Shown here one piece after another: positions 8,322 to 17,921 of a DNA stretch of 64,000 nt. The notes under the pieces were generated by a model, which saw only the letters and a program-made list of their open reading frames with translations, did not search any database and was not told where the DNA came from. A program made the position numbers and the translations under genes. Numbering within the stretch: the stretch's first letter is position 1; every line of letters starts with the position of its first letter. The DNA is from Eilatimonas milleporae (GTDB taxonomy: Bacteria > Pseudomonadota > Alphaproteobacteria > Sphingomonadales > Kordiimonadaceae), in contig NZ_REFR01000012.1 in NCBI RefSeq assembly GCF_003688555.1, positions 186,001 to 250,000 on the forward strand. Direction: 5' to 3'.

Positions 8322-8570
8322 TTACTCACTGTCTGCGATAATTTTCTCAACCGCATCCGCCACCTGGCCGATGGTTTCCAGGTCCGGCAGCATGTTGAGC
8401 GGCATGATGATGTCAAAACTGTCTTCGATTTCAGCAACCAGATCCATCACGGTCAGGGAGTCGAGTTCCAGGTCGGCTGCGAATGTCGTCTCGGGCGTAA
8501 GCGATATCCCTTTGCGATTGATGGGAGTAATCAGGTCGTAAAGGGTTTTCAGCGTATCAGCCTCAGCCAT
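8322..8570 (-). CDS. Acyl carrier protein of the sphingolipid operon
   Basis: An 82-residue acidic protein with the 4'-phosphopantetheine attachment motif ELDSLT (S38). It is a stand-alone ACP, distinct from the fatty-acid-synthase acpP context (no fabD, fabG or fabF nearby). It lies 5 bases upstream of spt and downstream of the reductase gene. It probably carries the acyl group loaded by the upstream acyl-ACP synthetase for use by serine palmitoyltransferase, as proposed for the Caulobacter cluster. Confidence 0.9.
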   Translation of the reverse strand: MAEADTLKTLYDLITPINRKGISLTPETTFAADLELDSLTVMDLVAEIEDSFDIIMPLNMLPDLETIGQVADAVEKIIADSE

Positions 8571-8635
8571 GGTGTTTCCCTGTATCCGTTGTTTTTTACG
8601 CCGTTATATCCGGCACTAAAGCGCGACGGACCGTA

Positions 8636-9703
8636 TCATAAAAGATCCCGGGCGCGATACCATTCTATGGTTTCCGCCAGGCCCTGCGGCAGGGCGTATT
8701 TCGGTTGCCATCCTTCCAGGCGGGGCCGCAATGCGTGGCGAACGGTCCAGTCCGCATGGCAAAGATAACGGGCGGATGAACCCGTCAGTGTGACAGGCCG
8801 CCTGACAAGGCGTGCGACAGCCCCGTTGACCAGTCCCAGCGTGACAAGAAGGGGTTTGGGAACGGACAGGATAATGGGAGGTTTTCGCCGTTTCCCTCCC
8901 GTGCCGCCGAAGGGAGCGGGCAGGGCGGCGGCAACATCGGCCAGTGTATATCCGCCGGTATGCCCGTCATCTATTTCAACCGTCTGTCCGGCATTGCCGC
9001 CATGGCACAACAGAGTGAGCGCATCCGCGAGGTCGCGCGCATGCATCATGGAAAACCGGTTGTTACGGCTGCCCGGTGCCGGGAGGAAGCCGTATCTCAA
9101 AGCCTGAAGGAGTTTCAGTATCTCCCGGTCCCCGGGGCCATAAACAGCCGGTGGACGCACATTGACCCACCGAAACGGCCACTTCCTGGCGGTCAGCAGC
9201 AGTTCGGCGGCCGCTTTGCTGGCACCGTAATGCGACAGGCGCGGTTCCCGTGCCGCGAGGCTGGACACCTGTATCACATGTCCAATACCCGCTGCGGCGG
9301 CGGCCTCGAAAACCTTGCGCGATCCGGTCACATTGACATCAAAAAAGATATCACGCGTCAGGGCCTTGGTCAGTGCAGCGCCGTGGATGAGGACGTCTGC
9401 CCCCCGGCACAGGTCCATCAGGCTTTCAGTATTGTCAAGGTCGCCCCTGATCCAGCTGACACCGGCCCGTTCTGTCTGTGGACGGCGGGTGAGAGCACGC
9501 ACCGTATGACCGGCCTCGGTGAGGGAATCCAGCAAATGTCCGCCAAGGAAACCGGTTGCACCCGTGACCGCTACAATCAGCCGGTGCTTTGGGGGCCGGC
9601 CCTTTTGATCCGTTTCACCGGATACGGGGGCACGCGGCGTATCGGCTCCCGGCGCAACAAAGGAAACAGGCCCCGTATCGGTGCCGGTTTGCGTCATCGA
9701 CAT
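8636..9703 (-). CDS. NAD(P)-dependent epimerase/reductase, CerR-like
   Basis: A 355-residue extended short-chain dehydrogenase. It has the Rossmann motif TGATGFLGG (47-55) and the catalytic Y159-x-x-x-K163 in YGASK, with serines at VSS (146-148). About 40 residues precede the Rossmann fold, so a later start is possible, although the ATG at 9703 fits the 9-base gap to the upstream gene. In Caulobacter the equivalent gene, cerR, reduces oxidised ceramide (the 3-keto group) after N-acylation, the reverse of the eukaryotic order. The same role is inferred here from operon position next to acp and spt. Sugar-nucleotide epimerases share the fold. Confidence 0.8.
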   Translation of the reverse strand: MSMTQTGTDTGPVSFVAPGADTPRAPVSGETDQKGRPPKHRLIVAVTGATGFLGGHLLDSLTEAGHTVRALTRRPQTERAGVSWIRGDLDNTESLMDLCRGADVLIHGAALTKALTRDIFFDVNVTGSRKVFEAAAAAGIGHVIQVSSLAAREPRLSHYGASKAAAELLLTARKWPFRWVNVRPPAVYGPGDREILKLLQALRYGFLPAPGSRNNRFSMMHARDLADALTLLCHGGNAGQTVEIDDGHTGGYTLADVAAALPAPFGGTGGKRRKPPIILSVPKPLLVTLGLVNGAVARLVRRPVTLTGSSARYLCHADWTVRHALRPRLEGWQPKYALPQGLAETIEWYRARDLL

Positions 9704-9712
9704 GTCGGTTAA

Positions 9713-11470
9713 TCAGCTTGCCAGGGCCTGCAACCCGCCGGACAGGTATTCATTGCGGGCTTTGACGCGGCTGAGTTTGCCTGATGAGGTGCGGGGCAAG
9801 GATCGCGGCGGGACCAGTTCGATCATGCAGTTGACGCCGGTAACCTTGTGGACATGCCGCTTCATGGCGTCGATGAATTTTGCCCGCTCCGCCGGGTCGG
9901 AATGGCGGCATTGTACCAGTATCATCGGGACTTCTTCAGAGTTTTCACCGGGGACCGAAATGGCGGCCGCATCACCGGTTTTTACACCGTCGATCTGTTC
10001 CGCCGCCCATTCGATATCCTGCGGCCAGTGATTACGGCCATTGACGATAATCATGTCCTTGGCGCGTCCCACGATATAGATATCGCCGTTTTTCATATAT
10101 CCCATGTCACCGGTATCGAGCCAGCCTTCCGGGCTGAGCACCGCACGCGTTGTTTCGGGATCATTGTAATATTCGCGCATCACAGACGTTCCGCGGATAA
10201 AAATCCGTCCGACGTGATTTTCCGCGAGCGGTGTTTCATCCTCATCACGGATATCAATTTCATATTCGGGAAGAGGACGGCCGCAGTTAACAACCTCCCG
10301 CATGCGGACATTGCCATCCTTGCCGTTCACAAGCACATGACGGTCTCCGGCAAGGCGGGCTTCCTCCACGAGGTCGATTTCAATACCCTTTCCGGGCTCG
10401 GCAAAGCTGACGCCGAGGGTGCACTCGGCAAGGCCGTAGCTTGGCAGGAACGCTTTTTCGCTGAACCCAATGGGACCGAAAGTTTCTATGAAGCCACGCA
10501 GCACTTCAGGGCGGATCATTTCCGCTCCCACGCCGGCGACACGCCATGTGGACAGGTCCAGACCTTCCAGTGCGTTCTTGCGCAAGGCGGCGCGGCGGGT
10601 GCAGATGTCAAAACCGAAAGTCGGGCTGTAGGAAATCGTTCCCTTGTTGGCGGACATGACGCGCAGCCAACTGAGCGGACGGCGGGCAAATTCTTCCGTG
10701 GGGATAAAATCAACGGACATTTGGCACGTCAATGTCGTCAACAGCGTACCGACCAGCCCCATGTCATGGTAAAAGGGTAACCAGCTGACACAGCGGTCTT
10801 CGTCCCGCAGCATGACGCCGTGATAGCCCATGCCGCGTGTGTTGGAGAGCAGTGAGCGGTGCGTGACGGCGACACCATGCGGAAAGCGGGTGCTGCCCGA
10901 ACTGTACTGGAGGTAGGCCAGATCATCCGCCGAGGGCAGTGTGGGGTCTTTGTCCTTACCGCTGTCCATATAGTCGGCCATGCTACCGGCAAAGCGCAGC
11001 GACGTGCCTTCGGCGGCCTGGGCAATCATATCGTCCATGAAGCCCGGTGCCATCACACCATTGGCCATGCAGCTTTCAAGCTGAAGCCGCAACTGGCCGA
11101 CATATCCATTTTTCCCGCCAAAGGATGTGGGCAGGGGCAGCGGGACAGGCAGGACGCTGGCATACTGGCACCCAAGGAAAAAGCACACAAAATCCGCGCT
11201 TGTTTCGGCAATAAGGGCGATGCGCTCGCCCGGCTGAAAACCGATCCCTGCCAGAATGCGGCCGATTTTTTGGGCGCGCTTCTGGGCCTCTGTCCATGTC
11301 AGCGTGGATATCAGGTCGCCCTTGGCATTGTAGAAATTGGCGCCGCGCAAGCCTTTGGCGGCGTATTCCAGTGCCTCGACAAGGGTATCAAAATCCGCAA
11401 AGCGGCGCGGTAGGCTGGGATCCAACGTGGGCGTTACAGCATTCATTGCGTTTGCTTCAACCATTTCCAC
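9713..11470 (-). CDS. Fatty acyl-AMP ligase / acyl-ACP synthetase of the sphingolipid operon
   Basis: A 585-residue ANL-superfamily enzyme. It shows the phosphate-binding loop YSSGST (189-194), a PSYGLAE motif in the A5 region, GWLDTGD in the A7 region, and a C-terminal SSGKLSR that contains the catalytic lysine region. The overall pattern, including LPFYHDMGLVG, is that of FAAL-type ligases such as FadD32. It probably activates a fatty acid with ATP and loads it onto the operon's ACP for serine palmitoyltransferase or for N-acylation. It is the first gene of the leftward operon acs-cerR-acp-spt. Starts at 11464 or 11446 (M3, M9) are also possible. Confidence 0.88.
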   Translation of the reverse strand: MEMVEANAMNAVTPTLDPSLPRRFADFDTLVEALEYAAKGLRGANFYNAKGDLISTLTWTEAQKRAQKIGRILAGIGFQPGERIALIAETSADFVCFFLGCQYASVLPVPLPLPTSFGGKNGYVGQLRLQLESCMANGVMAPGFMDDMIAQAAEGTSLRFAGSMADYMDSGKDKDPTLPSADDLAYLQYSSGSTRFPHGVAVTHRSLLSNTRGMGYHGVMLRDEDRCVSWLPFYHDMGLVGTLLTTLTCQMSVDFIPTEEFARRPLSWLRVMSANKGTISYSPTFGFDICTRRAALRKNALEGLDLSTWRVAGVGAEMIRPEVLRGFIETFGPIGFSEKAFLPSYGLAECTLGVSFAEPGKGIEIDLVEEARLAGDRHVLVNGKDGNVRMREVVNCGRPLPEYEIDIRDEDETPLAENHVGRIFIRGTSVMREYYNDPETTRAVLSPEGWLDTGDMGYMKNGDIYIVGRAKDMIIVNGRNHWPQDIEWAAEQIDGVKTGDAAAISVPGENSEEVPMILVQCRHSDPAERAKFIDAMKRHVHKVTGVNCMIELVPPRSLPRTSSGKLSRVKARNEYLSGGLQALAS

Positions 11471-11908
11471 CCGTCTCGCTCTTTTTATTCGGCGATCCGG
11501 CCATTATACACAAATTGCGGGCTAAACCTATGGCAGCCCTGAAAAACTCAGACCAGCCGCCGTAGCGGCCTGTTTTCCCGACCCGGATCTGTTGTTTTTA
11601 CCGGTCTCCGGGGTTTCGACAATCCTGCACCGCATCGCGCCAGCTTTACGAAATCTTCAGTCGCGATCGAACCAAAACCACAAAACACCGAGAGTGCCAT
11701 TTTTATATTGCGCGGGGCCTGCTTTCTCTACTTTCATGGACAAGTTACGCGCTTGAAAAAGCGTGTCTAAACCCGCTTGAGAAAATGCACACCACGTCTA
11801 AATGTTACGGCTGAATTACAGTTTGTAGGCCAAAGACGCAAGAGAATTCTGGCGGATCTCCTTATCAGGGCCTCCAAAAACCTTGCGCATCGCCGGAGAA
11901 TAAAGGGC
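11471..11908. other. Intergenic region between divergent units
   Basis: These 438 bases separate the leftward sphingolipid operon from the rightward PLP enzyme. A GCCGC-CGTA-GCGGC hairpin lies near 11560-11575. I see no RNA gene, repeat or convincing promoter. An in-frame upstream extension of the PLP enzyme exists (to 11777) but shows no conserved sequence. Confidence 0.4.
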
Positions 11909-13168
11909 ATGAGCATTGCCGAAAATGTTGAGACCGAGCCTCTGTCGCAAACCCACGCCGTGTCGCTGGACATAGACTGTTTGCGTAATGAAACCCCGGG
12001 CGTGGAAGATCATGTCCATCTGGATAACGCCGGTGCTTCCCTGATGCCATGGCCGGTTGTGCAGGCACAGATCGACCATATCGGCCTTGAGGCAAGGCTG
12101 GGAGGATATGTGGCCGAAGCTGAAAGAGAGCCTGAAAAGGAAAAACTCTATCGCAGGCTGGCCGGTGTTTTTGGCGGCGCGAAGGAGAATTACGCCTTTG
12201 CCGCCAGTGCGGTCGACGCCTGGAACAAGGCATTTTACAGCGTGCCCTTTTCTTCCGGCGACAATCTTGTCACGGCGTTCAATGAATATTGCAGCAATTA
12301 TGTCGCCTATCTGCATATGGCGGAAAGGCATGATATAGAAATCAGGGTCGCCCCCGCGGGCGTGGACGGTCGTCTGGATGCCGGAAGTGTCGCGGCATTG
12401 GTGGATGACCGGACACGGCTGGTCAGTCTCAGCCATGTTCCGTCATCAAGCGGTCAGATCAACCCGGTGTCCGAGGTCGGGCGCATGCTTAAGGGGAGCG
12501 ATGTTCTTTATCTGGTCGATGCCTGCCAGTCTGTCGGCCAGTTAGCGGTTCATGTGGATGAAATCGGCTGCGATATGATGACAGCGACGGGCCGTAAATT
12601 TCTGCGGGGACCTCGGGGAACGGGATTTCTTTATGCCGGGCCACGTGCGCTTGCGAAGCTGAAACCCGCCATGCTGACCAACCAGGCGGCGTCCTGGACA
12701 ACAGCGCACCAGTATGACCTGCGCACCGATGCCCGTGTTTTTGAAGCATGGGAACGCGGTATCGCCGGGCAGTTGGGGCTGGCGGCGGCATTGGGCTATC
12801 TGCGGGATCTTGGTGTGGAACGGGCAACGGCGCGGACGCAGATGCTCGCACAACGGTTGCGCGATGGTTTGGCTGCGGTCAAGGGGGTGCGTCCGACCTG
12901 TCCCGACGGGGCATCGGCGGCGATCATTACGTTTCAGCTGGACGGTCTGCGTCCTGAAGATATCAAGCGGTCAATGGCCGGACGCGGTTTTGCCGTGCAG
13001 GTTTCCAGTGTGTTTCATACGCGTTTGGATATGGAAGCGAGGGGGATTGAAACAACGGTAAGAGTCTCGCCGCATTATTATAACAGCGATGGCGATATTG
13101 ATGCTTTTCTGACCGTGGTTGAAGATATGACCTATGGGCATGGGATGCCAGCCCTGAGGACATCGTAA
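11909..13168 (+). CDS. Class V aminotransferase-fold PLP enzyme (EgtE/isopenicillin-N-epimerase-like)
   Basis: A 419-residue fold-type I PLP enzyme. HLDNAGASLMP near the N-terminus and TGRKFLRGPRGTGF, which contains the PLP lysine, are typical of the NifS/EgtE/isopenicillin-N-epimerase branch. VDACQSVGQ carries the conserved Asp and Gln that hold PLP. ATG 11909 has GGAG 9 bases upstream and lies just before the conserved region. Members cleave or epimerise amino acids; the substrate here cannot be read. There is no egtB or egtD in the window, so ergothioneine synthesis is only one possibility. recX follows after 30 bases. Confidence 0.8.
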   Translation: MSIAENVETEPLSQTHAVSLDIDCLRNETPGVEDHVHLDNAGASLMPWPVVQAQIDHIGLEARLGGYVAEAEREPEKEKLYRRLAGVFGGAKENYAFAASAVDAWNKAFYSVPFSSGDNLVTAFNEYCSNYVAYLHMAERHDIEIRVAPAGVDGRLDAGSVAALVDDRTRLVSLSHVPSSSGQINPVSEVGRMLKGSDVLYLVDACQSVGQLAVHVDEIGCDMMTATGRKFLRGPRGTGFLYAGPRALAKLKPAMLTNQAASWTTAHQYDLRTDARVFEAWERGIAGQLGLAAALGYLRDLGVERATARTQMLAQRLRDGLAAVKGVRPTCPDGASAAIITFQLDGLRPEDIKRSMAGRGFAVQVSSVFHTRLDMEARGIETTVRVSPHYYNSDGDIDAFLTVVEDMTYGHGMPALRTS

Positions 13169-13198
13169 GTAAGCACCATATGGCAATGGGCGCAGTGA

Positions 13199-13774
13199 AT
13201 GAATGACCGCAACATCCAACCCCGCCCGGTGACGAAAGCGTATCTGGAACGTGCGGCCCTGCATTATCTGAGCCGTTATTCAGCAACCGAAGCGCGGCTG
13301 GCGGAAGTGTTGGCGCGGAAAGTCCTGCGTCGCTGCGCAGGCCTGGAGGTTCCGACGGATGAACAGTCGGAGTGGATAGTCGAGGTTGTCGCACGGTGCG
13401 TCAACCTCGGATATGTGAATGATGCGACGTATGCCCGTCGCCGTGCGGCGAGGATGATCGCGCGCGGCAGACCGCCGCATCAGATCGCGCAGGATTTGCG
13501 CAGCAAAGGCGTGGATAGGGTCCTTGTTGAAAGCATTCTGGCAGACATGTCCGCAGAGTTTGGCGAAGGGAGGCTGGCTCTGGAAGCCGGGATTGCCTAT
13601 GCACGTCGCCGGCGATTTGGGCCCTTTCGTCGTCAGGACAGTCCGGTACCGCCGGACAAGGCCCGCAAGGAAAGGGACGCGATGCTGCGTTCTGGATTTT
13701 CCCCTGACGTGGTGCGCCGGGTTCTGGAGGCTGACGACGAAGAGGATTTCCTGCCTTGGGCGGATTGTTCCTAA
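13199..13774 (+). CDS. recX: RecX-family regulator of RecA
   Basis: A 191-residue basic, helical protein with the three-repeat RecX pattern. The segment ALHYLSRYSATEARLAEVL near the N-terminus and LGYVNDATYARRRA in the second repeat are typical. RecX binds RecA filaments and limits their activity. It probably shares a transcript with the upstream PLP enzyme. Its stop codon overlaps, tail to tail, the stop of the opposing MobA-like gene by 3 bases. Confidence 0.85.
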   Translation: MNDRNIQPRPVTKAYLERAALHYLSRYSATEARLAEVLARKVLRRCAGLEVPTDEQSEWIVEVVARCVNLGYVNDATYARRRAARMIARGRPPHQIAQDLRSKGVDRVLVESILADMSAEFGEGRLALEAGIAYARRRRFGPFRRQDSPVPPDKARKERDAMLRSGFSPDVVRRVLEADDEEDFLPWADCS

Positions 13775-14403
13775 GTCCGTATCAGTCCCAGTCGTGTTGC
13801 ATCGGCCGCTGTGTCCACATCCATATGAATGCCGGGATCATTACAGTCTTTCATCAGAACCTGGTCCGCATGGTCGGTCATCAGTGACCGTCCGCCCCTG
13901 TCGCCTTCCAGTGCCGCCAGTTTGCTGAAATAACGCCTGTGCCACAGAACCGGATTGCCGCGACGGTTCCCGTAAGAGGGGACGATAATCCCCTGATCTG
14001 TGTGACGATACGCTACCGCGATCAGGGTGCCGATGGTGGCCGCCCGCACATAAGGCATGTCGGCAAGCGCGATTAAAACATGGGTGGCGTCATTGGTTCC
14101 GGTGGCCGATGCCAGTTGCCGAAGACCCGCCCTGATCGAACCGGCCATGCCGTTTTCCGGATCCGCATTGACGGCAAAGGTCACGGCAAGTCCCGACAGG
14201 GCGGCCCGAATGTCACCGGCACCGGGACCGGTGACCGCTATGAGCGGAGAAACGCCCGCGCTCAAAAGGGTGTCGGCCGTCCGCCTGACCATCGCTGTAC
14301 CGTCGACGGGTAGCAGCAGTTTATTGATGTCGCCCATGCGCCGGGACAGGCCTGCGGCCAGCAGCAGGCCGGGCAGAGCCGGTGTTTTCCTGGTGCAGGT
14401 CAA
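13771..14403 (-). CDS. MobA-like nucleotidyltransferase (molybdopterin cytidylyl/guanylyltransferase family)
   Basis: About 210 residues. GLLLAAGLSRRMGDINKLL near the N-terminus is the nucleotide-binding signature of MobA-like NTP transferases, and LIALADMPYV holds the metal-binding Asp. These enzymes attach CMP or GMP to molybdopterin to make the dinucleotide cofactor. The start is uncertain: a TTG at 14403 fits the domain and lies 13 bases after the xdhC stop, while the longer ATG frame would overlap xdhC. Translational coupling with xdhC supports a role in molybdo-hydroxylase maturation. Confidence 0.75.
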   Translation of the reverse strand: MTCTRKTPALPGLLLAAGLSRRMGDINKLLLPVDGTAMVRRTADTLLSAGVSPLIAVTGPGAGDIRAALSGLAVTFAVNADPENGMAGSIRAGLRQLASATGTNDATHVLIALADMPYVRAATIGTLIAVAYRHTDQGIIVPSYGNRRGNPVLWHRRYFSKLAALEGDRGGRSLMTDHADQVLMKDCNDPGIHMDVDTAADATRLGLIRT

Positions 14404-14416
14404 TCCGCAACGGCCC

Positions 14417-15367
14417 TTAAAGGGAGGCACCGCGCCGTATGGCGGTGATTTGCGACAGGATGGATAAGGCGATCTCGGCCGGTGTGCGTGCACCGATCGG
14501 CAGTCCGATCGGACCGAAGATCCGGTCAAGGGCGTTTGTATCGAAACCCAGTGCGGTCAAACGTTCGCAGCGTTTTGCATGGCTTTTCCGGCTGCCGAGG
14601 GCACCAATGTAATAGGCCGGGCTGTCAAGCGCCGCTGACAGGGCCGCATCGTCCAGTTTCGGATCGTGGGTCAGAGCGGCCACGGCTGTATGGGCATCAG
14701 GCGGGTTGGCAGCCAATGCGTCATCGGGCCAGTCCTCTATCATGCGGGCTGCCTCAAAAGGGCGGGCCTCGGTAAATGCGGATCGCGGGTCGATAATTTC
14801 CACATCATGTCCGGCGGCGGATGCCATGGCGCCGAGCAGGGAACTGATATGGACCGCGCCGATCAGCACAAGACGTGGCCGCGGCCTGACGCGCAGGACA
14901 AACAGATTGTCGCTCAAGCCGGGCTGGTCGTGTTGAATCCCGGCGCGGTCGGGTACATGCATGCCGAAAATACCGGTGCCGATATCGATATGGATATCCA
15001 GTACGCCGCGCCTGTTCAACGCATCCGCCGCATGCGCCAATACCGCAAGCCGTTCGGATGTGACATCCATCAGCAGAAGGCTGATCTGTCCGCCACAGGC
15101 AAGCCCGGCACCGATGGCCGTTTCGTCAGTGACACCGTACTCCAGCTGTTTCATTCCGCCATGGTCGATCAGTGCAAGGCTTTCGGCGATGACCTCGCCT
15201 TCAACGCACCCGCCGGAGACCGATCCCGTCATGGCGCCGTCCTGGCGTACCACGAGAAGGCTTCCGGCCTGGCGCGGCGCCGACCCCCATGTCTTCATCA
15301 CCAGACACAAGGCGCAGCCCATTCCCTCCGCTTTCCAGTCCAGCAATTTGTCGATTTCTTCTTTCAT
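14417..15367 (-). CDS. XdhC/CoxI-family molybdoenzyme maturation factor
   Basis: 316 residues with an N-terminal XdhC_CoxI domain (TWGSAPRQAGSLLVV, SVSGGCVEGEV) and a C-terminal Rossmann-type XdhC domain (YYIGALGSRKSHAKR, IGLPIGARTPAEIALS). XdhC proteins bind molybdopterin cofactor and help to insert and sulfurate it in xanthine-dehydrogenase-family enzymes. It pairs with the MobA-like gene downstream. No target molybdoenzyme is encoded in the window; modBC lies about 12 kb away. Confidence 0.85.
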   Translation of the reverse strand: MKEEIDKLLDWKAEGMGCALCLVMKTWGSAPRQAGSLLVVRQDGAMTGSVSGGCVEGEVIAESLALIDHGGMKQLEYGVTDETAIGAGLACGGQISLLLMDVTSERLAVLAHAADALNRRGVLDIHIDIGTGIFGMHVPDRAGIQHDQPGLSDNLFVLRVRPRPRLVLIGAVHISSLLGAMASAAGHDVEIIDPRSAFTEARPFEAARMIEDWPDDALAANPPDAHTAVAALTHDPKLDDAALSAALDSPAYYIGALGSRKSHAKRCERLTALGFDTNALDRIFGPIGLPIGARTPAEIALSILSQITAIRRGASL

Positions 15368-15603
15368 TTACGATGCGTCCGATGTGCGGGAATGTCGGCA
15401 GTTCCGATATTTGGCGGCTTTGCCGCTCAGCATGCCGTAAACAGGTCCGGCATATATAGCGTTCTGGATATTACAGTACGGCTCCGAGGGAAAGGCCCTG
15501 ACTTTGGCTTGATTTGCGGCTCCGTGGCTTATAAAGGTGACGCTCGATTTCCTGCGCCGTCCGCATATGGGCGTAAAAAAACTTTTGAGAGAGGGGATTT
15601 TGC

Positions 15604-17199
15604 ATGTCCTTGCTGACGAGCCCGGCTGGCCGCAATTTTCTGGGTAACTCGGCGGAGTGGTACAAGCTGACCATCTTTGCCTTTCTTGTGATCAACCCGA
15701 TCCTGTATTTCGGCGTTGACAGTTATCTGGCCGGTTGGGTGCTGGTTCTTGAGTTTATCTTCACGCTGGCGATGGCGCTGAAATGTTACCCTTTGCAGCC
15801 GGGGGGTCTCCTCGCCATTCAGGGTGTCCTGATGGGCATGACCTCGCCCTACACGGTCTGGCATGAGATACAGGAAGGCTTGCAGGTAATTCTGCTGCTG
15901 GTCTTCATGGTGGCCGGCATTTATTTCATGAAAAGCATGTTGCTGTTCGTTTTCACCAAACTGCTGGTGAAAGTGCGCAGCAAAGTCTTGCTCTCATTGC
16001 TGTTTTCCATTGCGGCAGCCGTGTTGTCGGCTTTTCTCGACGCACTGACGGTGACTGCGGTGGTGATCAGCGTGTCGGTCGGGTTTTACTCGATTTACCA
16101 TAAGGTTGCCTCCGGTAAGGAGTTCCACCACGAACATGATCACCTTCAGGATGGAAGTGTGCAGGAATCCCGCCGTCAGGATCTGGAGGATTTCCGGGCC
16201 TTTTTGCGCAGTCTGATCATGCATGCCGTGGTCGGCACCGCACTTGGCGGCGTCACGACGCTTGTTGGTGAGCCGCAAAACCTGTTGATCGCGGATCGTG
16301 CCAATTGGGAGTTTGTGGAATTTTTCCTGCGTATGTCGCCTGTGACCATGCCTGTCCTGGCGATCGGGTTGACGACGGTCATTGTTCTGGAGACGACCGG
16401 CTGGTTCGGTTATGGCGCTAAATTGCCGGAGCGGGTGCGCACCATCCTTGAAGATTACGACAAGTATGAAAACGAGCGCCGTACCCCGGCTGACAAGGCG
16501 GCCCTGTGGGCCCAGGCCCTGGTTGCGGTGTGGCTGGTGGTCGGGCTGATGCTGCATCTGGCGGAAGTGGGATTGATCGGCCTGTCGGTTATCGTTCTGG
16601 CGTCCGCATTGACCGGGGTGACGGAGGAACACCAAATCGGACATGCCTTTGAAGAGGCGCTGCCTTTTACGGCACTTCTGGTCGTTTTCTTCGGCGTTGT
16701 TGCGGTGATCAAGGATCTGAACCTGTTTCAGCCGGTGACGGATTTCGTTCTCAGCCTTGAGGGCAGCGGTCAGATCACCACCCTGTTTCTGGCCAACGGG
16801 TTGTTGTCCGCCATATCCGACAATGTGTTCGTGGCGACCGTTTATGTCGGGGAGACATCCAAGGCGCTGATTGATGGCGTCATCAATCGGGATACTTTCG
16901 ATCTGATGGCCGTTGCTATCAATACGGGTACAAACATACCTTCGGTCGCTACGCCGAACGGTCAGGCCGCTTTCCTGTTTCTGTTGACCAGTGCGCTGGC
17001 GCCATTGATCCGCCTGAGCTATCTGCGGATGGTCTGGATGGCATTGCCCTACACCATCACCATGTCGATCGTCGGCTTTCTGTCCGTTGCCTATCTGTTG
17101 GCGCCGGCAACCGAGTATCTGTACGATGCCCACCTGATCCAGCATCATACCGAGTTGCCGGGACAGGAAAACAGCGCTGGTGGCGAGGGGCACCATTAG
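15604..17199 (+). CDS. nhaB: NhaB-type Na+/H+ antiporter
   Basis: A 531-residue inner-membrane protein with about 12 transmembrane segments that closely fits NhaB. The N-terminal [15 protein letters not shown] and the central [12 protein letters not shown] and [15 protein letters not shown] segments are characteristic. It expels Na+ in exchange for protons. A GAGAGAGG ribosome binding site precedes ATG 15604. It is monocistronic: a terminator follows at 17247-17278. The preceding 236 bases hold no recognised gene. Confidence 0.93.
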   Translation: MSLLTSPAGRNFLGNSAEWYKLTIFAFLVINPILYFGVDSYLAGWVLVLEFIFTLAMALKCYPLQPGGLLAIQGVLMGMTSPYTVWHEIQEGLQVILLLVFMVAGIYFMKSMLLFVFTKLLVKVRSKVLLSLLFSIAAAVLSAFLDALTVTAVVISVSVGFYSIYHKVASGKEFHHEHDHLQDGSVQESRRQDLEDFRAFLRSLIMHAVVGTALGGVTTLVGEPQNLLIADRANWEFVEFFLRMSPVTMPVLAIGLTTVIVLETTGWFGYGAKLPERVRTILEDYDKYENERRTPADKAALWAQALVAVWLVVGLMLHLAEVGLIGLSVIVLASALTGVTEEHQIGHAFEEALPFTALLVVFFGVVAVIKDLNLFQPVTDFVLSLEGSGQITTLFLANGLLSAISDNVFVATVYVGETSKALIDGVINRDTFDLMAVAINTGTNIPSVATPNGQAAFLFLLTSALAPLIRLSYLRMVWMALPYTITMSIVGFLSVAYLLAPATEYLYDAHLIQHHTELPGQENSAGGEGHH

Positions 17200-17246
17200 T
17201 TTCGGCCCGGCAGGGCGTGACATCCCTGCCACAAGCCGCTGAAAAT

Positions 17247-17278
17247 AAAAGCGTCCGGTTGCAAAATCGGGCGCTTTT
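17247..17278 (+). terminator. Terminator of nhaB
   Basis: AAAAGCG-T-CCG pairs with CGG-G-CGCTTTT around a short loop, and the right arm ends in a T run. It lies 48 bases after the nhaB stop. The arms start with A and end with T, so it may work in both directions, although no leftward gene ends here. Confidence 0.7.
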
Positions 17279-17358
17279 CCGTTTGTCGGACTTGCTAAGG
17301 TGTTAACGGATGCTTAATATCGTCTTTTGTTGTGCATAATAGTGTAAAAGGGGTCAGC

Positions 17359-17913
17359 ATGGACGACCACAGCAAAGTTGACGCTGAGGCACTTCCAGCG
17401 GGCTCAGAGGCCCAGACGTTGGTTGGACGCGTCAAGTGGTTCGATGCGGTGAAGGGGTACGGATTCGTTGTGCCGGAAGATGGCGACGGCGATATTCTTC
17501 TGCATTTTTCGGTTTTACGCGAGGTTGGACGCCGCTCGGTGCCCGAGGGGACAACCGTCACGTGTGAAGCGGCGGCGCGTGATCGCGGGCGTCAGGCAAC
17601 ACGTGTTGTTTCGCTGGATTTGTCCACCGCTGTTTCACCGGAAGATCTGGGACGTTCTTCCTTTTCCCATCCCGGTATGGACATCGAAGTTTCCAAGGAT
17701 TTCGAGGATGTGCTGGTGAAATGGTTCAACCGCACCAAGGGATACGGCTTTGTCTCCCGCGGTGAGGGATCACAGGATATCTTCGTCCATATTGAGACAT
17801 TGCGCAGGGCCGGCCTGACAGATCTGGAGCCGGGGCAAGAGGTTCGTGTCCGTGTCGGTACGGGAGACCGTGGGCCACTGGTAGCCCAGATAGCCCTGCC
17901 TGGCGATGCCTGA
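17359..17913 (+). CDS. Double cold-shock-domain protein
   Basis: A 184-residue protein with two cold-shock domains, each carrying the RNP1-type motif: [19 protein letters not shown] in the first and [19 protein letters not shown] in the second. Such proteins bind single-stranded RNA or DNA and act as RNA chaperones. ATG 17359 has AAGGGG upstream; an in-frame ATG at 17332 is less likely. The arrangement of a double cold-shock gene followed by a DUF192 gene is common in Alphaproteobacteria. Confidence 0.93.
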   Translation: MDDHSKVDAEALPAGSEAQTLVGRVKWFDAVKGYGFVVPEDGDGDILLHFSVLREVGRRSVPEGTTVTCEAAARDRGRQATRVVSLDLSTAVSPEDLGRSSFSHPGMDIEVSKDFEDVLVKWFNRTKGYGFVSRGEGSQDIFVHIETLRRAGLTDLEPGQEVRVRVGTGDRGPLVAQIALPGDA

Positions 17914-17921
17914 GCCGGCAG

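Noticed and set aside
15994-17232. Leftward 412-codon frame across nhaB.
   Set aside because: Composition is that of an antisense shadow (His, Gln and Arg rich), and NhaB on the other strand is unambiguous.
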